Made by a program: the position numbers and the translations under genes. This document shows, piece by piece, positions 48,177 to 60,125 of a stretch of DNA of 64,000 bases. How positions within the stretch are numbered: the stretch's first letter is position 1; each line of letters starts with the position of its first letter. The DNA is taken from the NCBI RefSeq assembly GCF_018446385.1, contig NC_056000.1:55398722-55462721 (forward strand), given 5' to 3'. Below the pieces are notes generated by a model. The model saw nothing but the letters and a program-made list of their open reading frames with translations, searched no databases and was not told where the DNA came from. Source of the DNA: Zingiber officinale (taxonomy: Eukaryota; Streptophyta; Magnoliopsida; Zingiberales; Zingiberaceae).

Positions 48177-50800
48177 TCATTTAAAGTGTATTTGTGATGC
48201 ACTTTTAAAGGCAAAATCATCAATAATAACATCATATTCATTGTTTTCCAAAATATTCTTTTCAATACATAAAATTGTCAATCCATTTAGTCTATCTTGA
48301 GTCATTGTGGTCCGTAAATAAGATTTTATTAATTTTAATTTTGAAAAACTTCTTTCAGCAGATGCCACTGTCACGGGTATTGTTAATAATATCCTATAAG
48401 AAATCATCACATTTGGAAACATATCCATTTTTTTTAAAAAATCTAATATTTGAATGGAAGACCATTTTTTATTTGTTTCATAAGATTCACTTGGTAACAT
48501 TACTTGCAAAACTTGTAGTTCTGAAAACATATATTTTGCATCAATATCAGAAGTGTCACTATTTCTTAAAGTATTTTCAAGATTCACACAAGAACTCATC
48601 AATTCATCATCATCTAATCAAACTAATTTTGCAACATCATACAAGAATCCAAATATAGATTCAAATTATTGTAACTGTTCAAATCTACTCTTCAATTGTC
48701 CAAGAGCAATATCGACCACTAAGATAAAATAATTTATTCGAAAAGATTCTTCTGGTGATTGATTTCTCTTACAGTGTTAGCAATTTCATCAAAATGTCTC
48801 TTTCTACAAATTTTACGTTTTGTAGGAAATACAAGCTCAATTTCCATATCAGATGCTATTTTTTTTTTTGCATCATCCATAGCAAAAGCAAAACCATTTT
48901 CTCTATATTTTTCAAAAAAGGAAACAAGACCAGACAATTGTTTTACTGCAACATCAAGACGCATATCCTCTGACTGTAATTTTTTGCTAACTAAGTTAAT
49001 TTTATGCAAACTATCATGCGAAATAACAAGGCTTAATATAAATTCAAAACTTGAAAGTTCACTAGATGCTAAAGTTTCAGCATCTCTACTTAATTTGCCA
49101 TCTTCACTTATTTTTGCTAATTTGAACAAAGCTTCTCTAATTTGGGAAACTTGAGATAGTATTGCTTTGACTGTTTCAATATGGCTTTCCCATCTTGTAG
49201 TTGACAATGATTTTAAAGTTAATTCATCAATATATTCAAGCAAAATATTCCATCTTTTTGTTGAATTAGAGAACACGGTGTACATACATTGACATGCTCC
49301 AAAAAATGATTTTACTTTAGCACAAGAATTTGCCATGTTATAAACAACTAAGTTAAGAGAATGAGAACTACATGGTATGTAAAATGCTCTAGGATTAATG
49401 TCAAGCAATCTTCTTTGGACGCCTTGATTTTTGCCTTTCATATTAGATCCATTATCATAACCTTGCCCTCTTACATTATCAATATCAAGTTCTAAAGATT
49501 GCAAAACAACTTGCAATTCATTGAAAAGACTTAAACCAGTTGTGTCTTCTACATTTATAAATTCTAAAAATACTCTTCTATTTTAATTGGAGTCTCTGAA
49601 ACATCTACACATCTTAATATGAGAGTCATTTGTTCTTTGTGACTTGCATCTGTTGTACAATCAAGAATTACTGAAAAATATTTTGCCTCTTTTACTTTTT
49701 AAATTATTGCATTCTTGACTTTAGAAGCTAGAAGAGATATTAACTCATTTTGAATTTTATGACTAAGATAATGATAATGAATCTTTTTATTTTGAATGAG
49801 TCGAAAATGCTCTCGCATTATTGGATTAAAATCCGCAATCATTTCAAGTAGACCCAAAAAATTATCATTACCATCTTCATAAATTTTGTCATGTGTACCA
49901 CAAAATGTCAAATTATGTATATCAAGACATTTGACAACAACAACTATTCTTAGCATAACATGTTTCCAATGTTTTGTGTCCTTTTTAATCTGTTCTTGTA
50001 TTTCCTTATCAATTGTCAATGTTTTCTTTAATCTCATTTGTAATTCAACAAAGGCTCTCAGATTAGTGAGGTGTTCAACACTATTTTCATATTGTTTAAG
50101 TTTGTCACATAAATGTTTCCATTCATTAACTCCTTCTCTTGCTAAATTACTTTTAGTGTGTATTACTTTAAACAACTTACAACAAATACAAAATACTTTG
50201 TCCAACTCCTTCGAACATACTAACCATTTTCGATCACGAGTCTCACCATTTGGTAACATTTGAACATAGTACGTATGAGAAAAGTGTTGAGATTCTTTAT
50301 CTAAAGGAAACTTAAGAATATCTTCTCTTTTAGGACCTCCTTCCACAAGTAAATCTCTCATTTTTGTATCAAGGTTATCCCAAACTCTTGGATCAAATAT
50401 GTTTATATCAATACTAGGTGTCGAACATTGATATTTGTTTGTACACTTATCATCGCAACAATTATCAATATCTTTTGTTTTGTCAATTTCAATTTCATTC
50501 AAATCATTAAGATCTGTATTCTCTTCATTCTCATTTTCTACAAATTTTTCATTCTCATCACTTTCATTTCTCATACATTCTTTATATTCATTATTATTAT
50601 TTTCAACAAAATCTTCATTTGCATTTGATTCATTACTTAAAATCTGAACAAAATTTTCTGTTGTGTTATGTGATTCTTTACTAAAATATTTATTCAATGA
50701 ACCTCTTAAGCTTTGGGCTATCTCCTCTTCTTCTTTTTTTTTTTAATCTTTTTTGATATCTAGAGAGTTGTTTCATGATAATAAATAATTATGAACAATA
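48177..50800 (-). pseudogene. hAT transposase with TTF-type zinc finger, broken
   Basis: On the minus strand, from about 50793: a basic N terminus, an acidic asparagine-rich stretch, then a TTF-type zinc-finger region at 50400-50100 (FDPRVWDNLD, REDILKFPLDKESQHFS, SKELDKVFCICCKLF). 49516-48734 carries the catalytic core (NVRGQGYDNGSNMKGKNQG, IPCSSHSLNLVV, STTRWESHIE). 48602-48177 carries the hAT dimerisation domain (TIPVTVASAERSFSKLKLIK, RLNGLTILCIEKN). Breaks: a poly(A) run near 50737 that shifts the frame at the N terminus, an in-frame stop at 49699, a frame change near 49570, and stops near 48610-48735. The family resembles ZMYM-like/DUF4371 hAT proteins. Confidence 0.88.
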
Positions 50801-52079
50801 AGCAATAAACAAAGAATAATAAAACCTGATATGGAGAATTTTTCTTTGATTCGAAATCCACTTATATAAGACCTAACACGAATATCCTGCAAAATTATTA
50901 AAAAACACAATAATTTAATTGTTTAGAAGTTGGGACCTTATTCATGCAATTAAAGACACAAGCACATTAATCTAACTAGTTAAATGACATGAAAACTTAG
51001 TTAATCTACTTATCATTTACTGGCTAAAAGAACCCATCTGAAGAGAATAAATAACTAGAAGCCAAGGTTTTTTAGAGTAAATCAATAAGAAAATTCTTGT
51101 ATCTACACATACACACACAAAATCCACAAAATCCAATTGTTGGTATCTGCTTATTCTTTTTAATCAGGAGCCTACTAAGTGTGACCAACTACAAATACTA
51201 ACTTTGGAATCTACTTGCATTCATCAAAGATTAACGTTAAAGGTAAAGGTAAACAACCCACTGACCAAGTTTTGTCAGCTAAGAAGAGTAGGAACAATAG
51301 GCTTTTGGAACGATGAAGACCCCAAAAAACACTGCAGCAAGCCAAATCAAAACAGTCAGATTTCGATCTGAGATTTAGGCGGTCAAAAGTAAAATCTAAA
51401 TCTAAGCTCACTCAATCTGAGTTGACAAGACTCCAAATTGTGGTGTTACTGCCGCATCTTGCCATCACAAATAGAACTCCAGCCAATTGTAGAATATCAA
51501 GAAGCAATTTTTAGGGACATTGCGAATCTAAAGATAGCACGACCGGTCTACAATATTTTAATTTGTAACAAGAAATAAAAAGAAAAAGTCATCTGCTTAT
51601 TATAATCAGAACAATTTTTATTAAACTTGAAAAAAGTAAAAAATTTAGGGAAATATAAGCACCAGAGAAAAAAGAAGTAGAAATCATCTGCATAATGAGA
51701 ACAATTTCGATGCAAATTGAAAAGCAAAAGTTAAAATTTTGGTGAAATCCAAGTATACAAACCCTAATCGATTGCCTAATCAAACAACAAAACCCTAATT
51801 AACTAGGCGAAGAATCAAGATCTGGTCGCGGACCGCAGTTGACCTAAAAGAAAAAAACGATTACTAACCGGAGGACTGGAGGACAGGAGGTCAGAGGAGC
51901 AGCCGTTGAGGTTACCGACGCTGGCGATATCCTCTCAATGGTAAGATTAAGGCGGGGTTGGTGAGGATGGCAGCCGAGGAGGAGAATCGCCGCGAAGGTG
52001 AGAGTTGAGAGAGCTAGGGCTTATTCGCTTCGGAGTTCGGAGATGCTTCGATGATGGGCGAAACGCGAGGAATAAAAAT

Positions 52080-52086
<7 letters not shown>
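50801..52086. other. 5' non-coding part of the hAT element
   Basis: Lies between the transposase relic and the right end of the hAT element. I see no exon I can support. It probably holds promoter and leader of the transposase; GC content rises near 51830-52030. Confidence 0.4.

Positions 52087-52138
<52 letters not shown>
52087..52138. repeat. TA microsatellite
   Basis: About 26 TA units without interruption, close to the right end of the hAT element. It is self-complementary and likely to vary in length. Confidence 0.95.
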
Positions 52139-52141
<3 letters not shown>

Positions 52142-52229
52142 TCGGCCCTTAGTATTTTTGGGCCCTGGTTGCCCTGGCCCAAGGTCGGCTCCGCTCTTGA
52201 CAATTGAACAGAGTTTCATGCTGATAACG

Positions 52230-52544
52230 TTTTATGAATATAGGATTGAAGATCAATATCACAAAAGAGATAGAAGAAATGGAGAGAAATGTGGGAGAGA
52301 TTTTATTAAATCTTGTGTCTACTTGACTCTTACAGGAGCTCCCTATTTATAGGACTCAAGATAGATCGATACATCATGAATACTTACAATACATGAATGC
52401 CTTAGATACATGAATTGTTCAGATACATGAATGCTATAGATACATTGAAGATACATGGATACATCAATGAACTCAAAGATACTTTGAAATGCCAAGAGTC
52501 AATAAGAAGAGGAAAGTTCATGGACATTCATATTATTCATAACA
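52230..52544 (-). repeat. 5' LTR of the copia element
   Basis: 315 bp, matching 40891-41212 except for scattered substitutions and a small indel. On the minus strand it begins TGTTATGAATAATATG and ends ATTCATAAAA beside the primer-site-like sequence. CTATTTATAGG near 52342-52352 is the likely TATA region. Confidence 0.88.
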
Positions 52545-52706
52545 TACTCAATATTATATCTCACATTATAAAAATATTTAAAAAAAGTCATGCGTTGAAA
52601 ATGATGTATGATATCTTTATTGGTATGATACTTTTGAGTATCCAAGAATAAATTTCAAATAAAAAATTTACTCAATCTTTTTCGATTGATTTTGGTCTAC
52701 AAAAGT

Positions 52707-53224
52707 TGATCCGGCGGTAAGAATGGGGGGCCCACCCTCCGAAGGGTCCCAGCCTAAGGACGGATGGAGGGCTGGCCCAGCGGATAATGGTCCTAGCGGA
52801 GCTATAGATAACCCATCCATGGGCTTGGGTTTCTGACGCCAAGGCAGGAGGATCTAAGGGCCGAGCAGTAGTCCGCTCGGCTGGGACCTAAGGGCCGAGC
52901 GAGTGGTCCGCTCGGCCAAGATAAGAGCGAGGGGAGAAAAAGGTGGCCGAGCGGCCTATGCGCTCGGCTCGGGATATGGAATATCGGCAGAAGCATGTCT
53001 GATGATTAGGACGTACATAAGATCGCACGATGGAGGATCTTGCCGTCACATCATGGAAAGGTTGATACAGTAGCAGTATGGCCTCATGGACGCTTTTTCT
53101 GACGGGTCCATATCTGGGCATGGCCCTTCTGACAGACCCATGCCTGGGCATGGTCAAACGCAGGTGGCTGCTTTGATTGGCGCGCCCAGGCTTCTTCGAG
53201 GGGTCTATATAATGCCTCCGTTTC
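52707..53224 (+). repeat. Truncated 5' LTR
   Basis: Matches 62921-63438 without indels up to TTTC at 53221-53224, including the TATA word GTCTATATAA at 53203-53212. After that it no longer resembles the 3' LTR, whose last 193 bp are missing here. So U3 and the promoter are present, but most of R-U5 is lost. Confidence 0.88.
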
Positions 53225-53455
53225 AGAGGTTGCTACATCTGTCAGTCTTGGGCTACAGCACTTGTCGACTCCCGCGACATTGAGCGGCAGTGGGCCGTGG
53301 GCAGTGGGCGCCCGGCGGTGCCGGATTAGCAACGGTGCAGTGCGGAGGTGACAACAGACAGCGACGCTGCATTCCTTCACGCGTGCAGATCGACGCGAAG
53401 CTTCGTGGCAGTTGGAGGTCGCAGCAACGACAATGGGCGGTGGGCGACAACAGAG
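53225..53455 (+). other. GC-rich filler replacing U5, primer site and gag start
   Basis: Follows the truncated 5' LTR. It contains GGGCCGTGGGCAGTGGGCG and CAGCAGCAGTGGGTGACGG-type words, shows no primer-binding site and has no match in the 3' LTR. Plausible gag sequence (VEIRAAKLMEQKQ) begins near 53480. Origin unknown. Confidence 0.55.
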
Positions 53456-56400
53456 GTGGCAGCAGCAGTGGGTGACGGAGGTGGAGATAAGGGCCGCCAA
53501 ACTCATGGAGCAAAAACAAAAAGCATCCGCCGAGCGGGCGGAGCAGCAAGCAACATCTGCATCTCATGGCCGAGCGGAAGCACCTCCAACCACCGTTGCA
53601 TTCCATCGGGCCTTGTTTCGCAACCCTGAAGCCATACCAGCCCGAAGAGATAGAGGATCTTCCTCAGATGAAATGCCAAGGCGGGATGACAGGAAGGGAA
53701 AAGCTCCCCGAGCGGACTCCTCCCCCGAGCGGATCAATCGTCAATTTTCGGAGGTTATCCTACGAGACCCTCTGCCCAAGCACTACGTGCCTCCGACGAT
53801 CGGCAAATACAATGGAACAACGGACCCGGATGATCATCTGGGCAAGTTCGATAATACAGCCACGCTCCATCAGTACACAGATGGAGTAAAGTGTAGAGTT
53901 TTCCTTACCACCCTCTCGGGATCGGCTCAACGGTGGTTTCGAAGGTTGCCGGACGGATCCATCACGAGCTTCAAGGAATTCCGAACGGCCTTCCTCCACC
54001 ACTTCGCCAGCAGTCGGCGTTACCAGAAGACAAGTGTCAGCTTGTTTGCCATCAAGCAAGAGCCGAGAGAATCGCTTCGAGCTTACATTCAGCGGTTCAA
54101 CCAAGTGGCGATGGATATCCCAACGGCCACATCGGAGACAATGATGAATGCCTTCACGCAAGGCCTTGTGGACGGGGACTTCTTCCGATCGCTCATCCGA
54201 AAGCCGCCCCGAGATTATGATCACATGCTGCATCGGGCCAATGAATACATAAATGTGGAAGAAGCGCAAGCCGCTCGGAAAAAGGAAGCTCCAGCCGAAC
54301 GGGCACCTATTCATGCCGAGCGGAAACAGCAAGCCGCTCAGCAGCCGCCTAGAGGACCGAGGGCCGAAGCAATCCGATCCCCACACACCAGATCTCACGT
54401 ACAAGAGGTGGCTGCCACTCGGCCCAAGCCAAAGAAGAGGTGGACCCCTATGTTCTGCTCTTACCACCAGACGGATACGCATAACACGAGGGATTGCCGA
54501 AGCCCTCCCTTTGTGTCCAATCCTGTTCCCAGGAAAGCCGAGCGACGATCTCCTCCCACCGACAGGAGACTTAGGACTCATGAAGCTGACCGAACCCGCA
54601 CCGAGAGGCGACATCAGCATACACCCGATCGGCACCGATCCCCGAGGCAGGAGAATCGCCGGGCGTCCAGAGAACGGTCACGACCGTCCGCTCGGGAGGA
54701 GGAAAATAGGAGCAATACTTCCAGGGGCGAGATCAACGTTATTGCTGGCGGGCCGACCGGAGGAGACTCCAATCGAGCCAGAAAGGCGGGCGTCCGGCAA
54801 CTGCAGATCCACGCGGTCGGTTGCAGCCAGGAGCGGGCGAGTGGACCGGAAATCACTTTCGGACCCGAGGACTTAGAAGGAGTAGAAGTGCCCCACGACG
54901 ACGCGCTGCTCATTAAAGCGGTAATAGCAAATTACACCATTCACCGCGTATTTGTTGACACAGGAAGTTCGGTCAACATCATATTCAAGAAGGCGTTCGA
55001 TCAGTTACAAATTGATCGCGCCGAGCTGCTGCCCATGACAACCCCGCTCTACGGGTTTACGGGTAACGAAGTTCAGCCGGTCGGACAAATCCGGCTGGCC
55101 ACCTCGCTGGGAGAAGAGCCGCTCAGGAGGACCAGGACAGTTAACTTCGTGGTGGTCGACTCTCCCTCATCCTACAACGTCATTTTGGGACGACCGGCGC
55201 TCGGCGAATTCCGAGCAGTTGTCTCAACCTTCCATCAGAAGATAAAGTTCCCCGTGGAGGACAAAGTAGGAGAAGTGCGGGGAGATCAGCTAGCAGCTCG
55301 GCGGTGCTATATAGAGATGATCCGAGCAGAGGCTTCTTCCGCTCGGAAGGCTCCCCGAATTGAGGTACATGCCATAACTGAGAAACCTCCTGCTTTAATT
55401 TATGATGAAAAGGAGGAAGTCCAGATCCATCCGACCCGATCGGAGGCCACGACTTTTATCGCCTCTGATCTGGCGGAAGAACAGAAGGAGAAGCTGATCC
55501 AATGCCTCCAACGAAATCATGATGTCTTCGTCTGGTCGACACATGAGTTACCTGGGATTTCGCCGAGCCTAGCGCAACATGAATTGCATGTCCGACCGGA
55601 CGCTCGGCCAGTGAAGCAGAGAAAAAGGGACTTCAGCGCCGAGCAGAATGCCATTATCCGGACGGAAGTAGAAAAACTTCTGAAGGCCGGCCACATACGC
55701 GAGGTGCAGTTCCCGAGCTGGCTGGCCAACGTAGTCTTGGTCTCCAAGCCGGGCGGCAAGTGGAGGGTCTGCATCGACTTTCGAGATTTAAACAAGGCAT
55801 GCCCCAAGGATTTTTATCCTCTGCCCCGGATAGATCAGTTGGTGGACTCCACAGCCGGCTGCGAACTAATTTGCATGCTTGATGCTTACCAAGGATATCA
55901 TCAAGTACCGCTCGCCCGGGAAGACCAAGAAAAAGTAAGCTTCGTAACGGCTGACGGCACATATTGTTACAATGTGATGCCGTTCGGATTGAAGAATGCC
56001 GGAGCCACCTATCAACGCTTGATGAACAAGGTTTTCAGCAGAATCTGGAAGTTTATGTTGACGACATTCTTATCAAATCCGTCCGAGCGGCCGATCTTTT
56101 CAAGGATATGGAAGAAACCTTCCGAACACTGTGCAAATATGGAGTCAAGCTGAATCCACAGAAGTGCCTGTTCGGAGCTAAAGGAGGGCGTTTCTTGGGG
56201 TACATAGTGACCGAGCGGGGAATCGAAGCAAATCCCAGCAAGGTGAAAGCGCTGCAAGACATGCCGTCCCCTAGAAATACTAGAGAAGTGCAGAGGTTGA
56301 CCGATCGGATAACTGCTTTATCCAGATTCATCTCCAGAACCGCCGACCGGAGCCTTCCATTCTTCAAGGTTCTGCGCAAGGCTGCTAAGTTCCAGTGGGA

Positions 56401-58513
56401 TGAAGAATGTGACCGAGCATTTGAAGAGTTGAAGATATATCTTAATTCTCTGCCAGTGTTAGCCAAGCCGATCGGAGGTGAGTCACTTTATATGTATCTG
56501 TCGTCAACTGAGCATGCTGTGGGCTCAGCACTTGTGAGGGCGAACGGCGAAGAGCAGCCGGTGTATTTTCTAAGCCATATTTTAAAAGACGCTGAATCTC
56601 GTTACACCGGGCTCGAGAAGTTGGCTTTCGCTTTGGTTCTTGGCTCACACCATTATTGTCCGGACGAACAGTCCACTCGGAAGAGTCTTGTTGAATCCGG
56701 AAGCGTCTGGACGGCTTATCAAGTGGACGACAGAATTGAGTGAATTTGATATCCAATATCAGCCCCGCTCGGCGATTAAAGCCCAATCCTTGGCTGATTT
56801 TGTGACCGAAGTGCAGAGGCCAGAGCCGGAAGCTCTGTGGAGGATATATGTGGATGGGTCTTCCACTCGGCTTGGAAGTGGGATCGGAATATTACTACTC
56901 TCACCTCAGGAGGAAAAGATGCACCTATCCGTCCGGCTAGATTACAAAGCTACTAACAACGAAGCAGAGTATGAGGCCCTCATAGCCGGATTGCAGGCAG
57001 CACGGCATGTGGGAGCAGCTCGGGTGACACTCTATTCTGATTCACAGTTGGCCGCTCAGCAACTTTCCGGCACCTTTGAAATCAACTGTGTTCGGCTCAA
57101 ACTCTACGCTGAGGCCTTTGAAAAACTCAAAGCTACTTTCCAAGAGGTGCTTATTCAGAAGATCCCCCGAACGGAGAACCAGGCAGCCGATGAGTTAGCC
57201 AAACTCGCGAGTTCAATAACGTCGATCGCCGTTCAGCAACCAATTGAAAAAACGCTACTGGTGGCGCATGTCGATCGGATGCAAGGCCTCACATTTCCAA
57301 GTGACTGGAGGACACCCATTATAGAATTCCTCCGTTCGGGCACCACACCATCCGATGAATATGCAGCCCGGCTCCTCAGAAGAAGAGCCGGTCGGTTCAC
57401 ACTCATCGGAGATCAGCTTTACAAGAAAGCTTTCTCGCGCCCTTTGCTGAGATGTGTAAGCTCGGAGGACTCAGCTTACATCCTCCAGGAAGTACATCAA
57501 GGATCATGCGGGGGTCATCCGGGCGGACGCTCATTGGCCAAGAAGATCCTCTTGGCCGGATACTTTTGGCCGACTTTACAAACAGATGTCGCTCAGACAG
57601 TATCTACATGCCGTTCATGCCAGAAGTATCACAACTTCTCCCACCGACCGGCAGAGGAGATGAAGGCATCAACCATCTCATGTCCGTTCGATCAATGGGG
57701 AATGGATATTGTGGGTCCATTTCCGATGGCGACCGGACAGAGGAAATTTTTACTAGTGGCGGTAGATTATTTCTCCAAGTGGGTGGAGGCCGAGCCGCTG
57801 GCGAAGATCACTGAACAGATGGTTAAAAAATTCATTTGGCAACACATCATTTGTCGGTTCGGCATCCCTCGCCGACTAGTGTCCGACAACGGGCGGCAGT
57901 TTACAGGGAAGATGTTAGAGGATTGGTGCAAAAGCTACGACATTGAGCAACATTTCACGTCCGTAGCCTATCCTCAGAGCAACGGTCAAGCTGAAGTCGC
58001 CAACCGGGAGATTCTTCGTATTCTGCGCGCTCGGCTCGACCATTTGGGAGGGAGTTGGCCGGATGAAGTGCCGAGCGTCTTGTGGGCTATCCGAACGACG
58101 CCAAAAGAAGGGACGGGAGTCACACCGTTCCATTTGGTATATGGCGGTGAGGCTGTCATACCGGTCGAAGTCGGCGTTGAGTCAGCCAGGATCCAGAGCT
58201 ATGATGATGACAACACCGAACGAAGAAACATGGAGCTGGACTTGGTAGAAGAGGAGAGGGCAAAGGCGTCCGTTCGGCTGATGGCATACCGTCAGCGGAT
58301 GAAGCAAAACTACAACCGGCGCGTAATTCCCAGATCGTTCCAAGTCGGCGATCTTGTCTGGAAGAAAGTCAAGCCGGTCGGCGACGTCGGCAAGCTTGAA
58401 GCGCCATGGGCAGGCCCTTTCAAAATCATCGAAAAGCTCCGCTCGATGAGGACGGACGGCAGCTAGATAGGCCGTGGAGCGCGAACCACCTCCAGCCTTA
58501 CCGGGCGGGGTGA
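53412..58513 (+). pseudogene. Gag-pol of the Tat element, at least three frameshifts
   Basis: Frame 1 (53412-56153) holds gag (RWFRRLPDGSITSFKEF), a Cys/His relic (FCSYHQTDTHNTRDC), protease (FVDTGSSVNIIF) and the first half of reverse transcriptase (WRVCIDFRDLNKACPKD, MPFGLKNAGATYQRLMN). The frame is lost near 56040; YVDDILIKS and the first RNase H continue to about 56640 in another frame. After a second loss, which also removes some residues, 56640-58466 holds an extra RNase H (IYVDGSSTRLGSGIGI, NNEAEYEALIAGLQ, YSDSQLAAQQL), the integrase zinc site (HQGSCGGH..CRSCQKYH) and DDE core (WGMDIVGPFP, LVSDNGRQFTG, NGQAEVANRE). A third shift near 58445 separates the last residues, ending at TGA 58511-58513. 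The first about 20 codons come from filler. The motifs are intact, so inactivation is recent. Confidence 0.9.
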
Positions 58514-58943
58514 AAGGTGTATCACTGTAAATCACCCTGTGTATTCCATTTTTCGACTAAATACTTGAAATGCAGAGATGAAAAGTCAAAGGAGCGAATA
58601 TAAGGCAGTATCATCGTAGCGCGAAGGCCCCCGAGCCGATCGGTCGGGAGGTTTATATGGTTAAGACTTGTAAGCAAATAACCCGTGCCGTTCGGCCGGA
58701 GGTAAATGGGTCGAGCCAAGCGCTCGAGAAACGAAGGCCCCGCGCCGTTCGGCCAGAGGTAAATGGGTCGAGCCAAGCGCTCGAGAATCGAAGGCCCCGT
58801 ACCATTCGGACGGAGGTATATTATCCGAGCCAAAATACTCGACGAAGTAGATCCTGAGCCGTTCGGCCAGGAGGGCATTATCCAAGCTGGGTGAAAGGCA
58901 AAGAGCTACGCCGAACGGAAGTGTCAAAATTAGCCTTAACGGC
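58514..58943 (+). repeat. Three tandem copies of a 62-bp unit after pol
   Basis: Units around GCCGTTCGGCCGGAGGTAAATGGG recur at about 58687, 58749 and 58806 (the last more diverged), each followed by a GAGCCAA..CTCGA word. A fourth, partial unit lies near 58858. Non-coding; part of the 3' untranslated region of the Tat element. Confidence 0.7.
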
Positions 58944-59800
58944 CGTCTAGCCCAGACGTTAAACCGTAGAGCCGCGCCGACGAGCACCGTCGTTAAAGAT
59001 CGAGAGACGAGCCGGCGTCTATAAATCCCCGAGCGGAAGATCGACGAGCACCGTCGTTAAACATCGAGAGCCGCGCCGACCGGCTATAAATATCCGCGCC
59101 GACGAGCACCGTCGTTAAAGATCGAGAGCCGCGCCGACCGGCTATAAATATCCGCGCCGTCTAGCCCAGACGTTAAACCGTAGAGCCGCGCCGACCGGCT
59201 ATAAATATCCGCGTCGACGATATCCGCCGGCTATAAATATCCGCCGACGAGCACCGTCGTTAAAGATCGAGAGCGACGCCTTATAAATCCTCGGCGGAAG
59301 ATCGACGAGCACCGTCGTTAAACATCGAGCCGACCGGCTATAAATATCCGACGAGCACCGTCGTTAAAGATCGAGCCGCCGGCTATAAATATCCGCGCCG
59401 TCTAGCCAGACGTTAAACCGTAGACCGGCTATAAATATCCGCCCGACGAGCACCGTCGTTAAAGATCGAGGGCCGAGTCGATAAATCCGAGCGGAAGATC
59501 GACGAGCACCGTCGTTAAACATCGAGAGCCGGGCCGACCGAATATCCGCCGCGAGCACCGTCGTTAAAGATCGAGCCGGCCCGGCGACTATAATATCGCG
59601 CCGTCTAGCCCAGACGTTAAGCCGTAGAGCCGCGCCGATCGATAAATATCACGCCGACGAGCACCGTCGTTAAAGATCGAGAGGCCGCGTCTATAAATCC
59701 CCGAGCGGAAGATCGGCGAGCACCGTCGTTAAACATCGAGAGCCGGGCCGACCGGCTACGCGCGACGAGCACCGTCGTTAAAGATCGAGAGCCCCACCGA
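58944..59800 (+). repeat. Higher-order tandem array, four cycles of A-B-C-B
   Basis: Three sub-unit types recur: A (GTCTAGCCCAGACGTTAAAC), B (GAGCACCGTCGTTAAAGATC) and C (the same with AAACATC). Starts: A near 58944, B 58981, C 59045, B 59105; A 59158, B 59249, C 59307, B 59353; A 59398, B 59449, C 59503, B 59553; A 59601, B 59659, C 59718, B 59767. So one cycle of about 200-240 bp is present four times in the same order. CTATAAATATCCG links many sub-units. No coding potential. Confidence 0.88.
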
Positions 59801-60125
59801 TCATGATTGTTCGCAAGTACCAGATTGATTGACCCGATCGGCCGTCGGTTTGCGAACACTTCTCATTCACTGAAGGCAATTATTATAGCCAAGCGCTAAA
59901 CGATTCTGAGGAAATAAGTCAATTGGTTAACCCGATCGGCCGTTTAGTAGGAAGCTAGGGGAGTCCAACTGATGCTACGAATACGCAACAACACGCTAAA
60001 ACGAGACAATGAAGGGCAAACAAAAAAATGCAAGCAAAGAAACATAAGGAGGCCGAACGGCACGTACAGAAATTTTTGCATCCGCTGAGCGGATGAAATA
60101 CAGAAAGCACTTGAAACAACTCGCC

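Larger units (their letters stand above)
47129..52193 (-). mobile_element. hAT-superfamily DNA transposon, 5.1 kb, inside the copia element
   Basis: CTCTTGAC is duplicated exactly at 47121-47128 and 52194-52201, the 8-bp signature of hAT insertion. The left end is CAGAGTCAGTCCTT and the right end, on the other strand, CGGAGCCGACCTTGG, an imperfect inverted pair. Transposase relics occupy 48177-50800 on the minus strand. It sits between the primer site and gag of the copia element. With an almost complete but frame-broken transposase it is a decayed autonomous copy. Confidence 0.88.
40891..52544 (-). mobile_element. Ty1/copia retrotransposon carrying two nested DNA transposons
   Basis: LTRs at 40891-41212 (3') and 52230-52544 (5') are about 320 bp, start TGTTATGAATAATATG on the minus strand and are closely similar. 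TACTC flanks both sides (40886-40890 and 52545-52549). Next to the 3' LTR is the purine tract AAGGGGGAG (minus strand of 41213-41221). Next to the 5' LTR is a primer-site-like TTATCAGCATGAAAC (minus strand of 52213-52227). Gag, protease, integrase, reverse transcriptase and RNase H follow in copia order. Without the nested MITE and hAT element it is about 5.6 kb. All frames are broken, so it is non-autonomous now. Confidence 0.9.

Noticed and set aside
52005..52352. Open frame with long isoleucine/tyrosine repeats
   Set aside because: Translation of the TA microsatellite.
53760..54635. 291-residue frame opposite gag
   Set aside because: It is an antisense shadow of gag with no splice or domain support, unlike the antisense gene at 60126-62283.
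58944..59800. Regular repeats that could suggest a CRISPR array
   Set aside because: Units are contiguous variants without unique spacers, in a plant retrotransposon; it is a tandem array.
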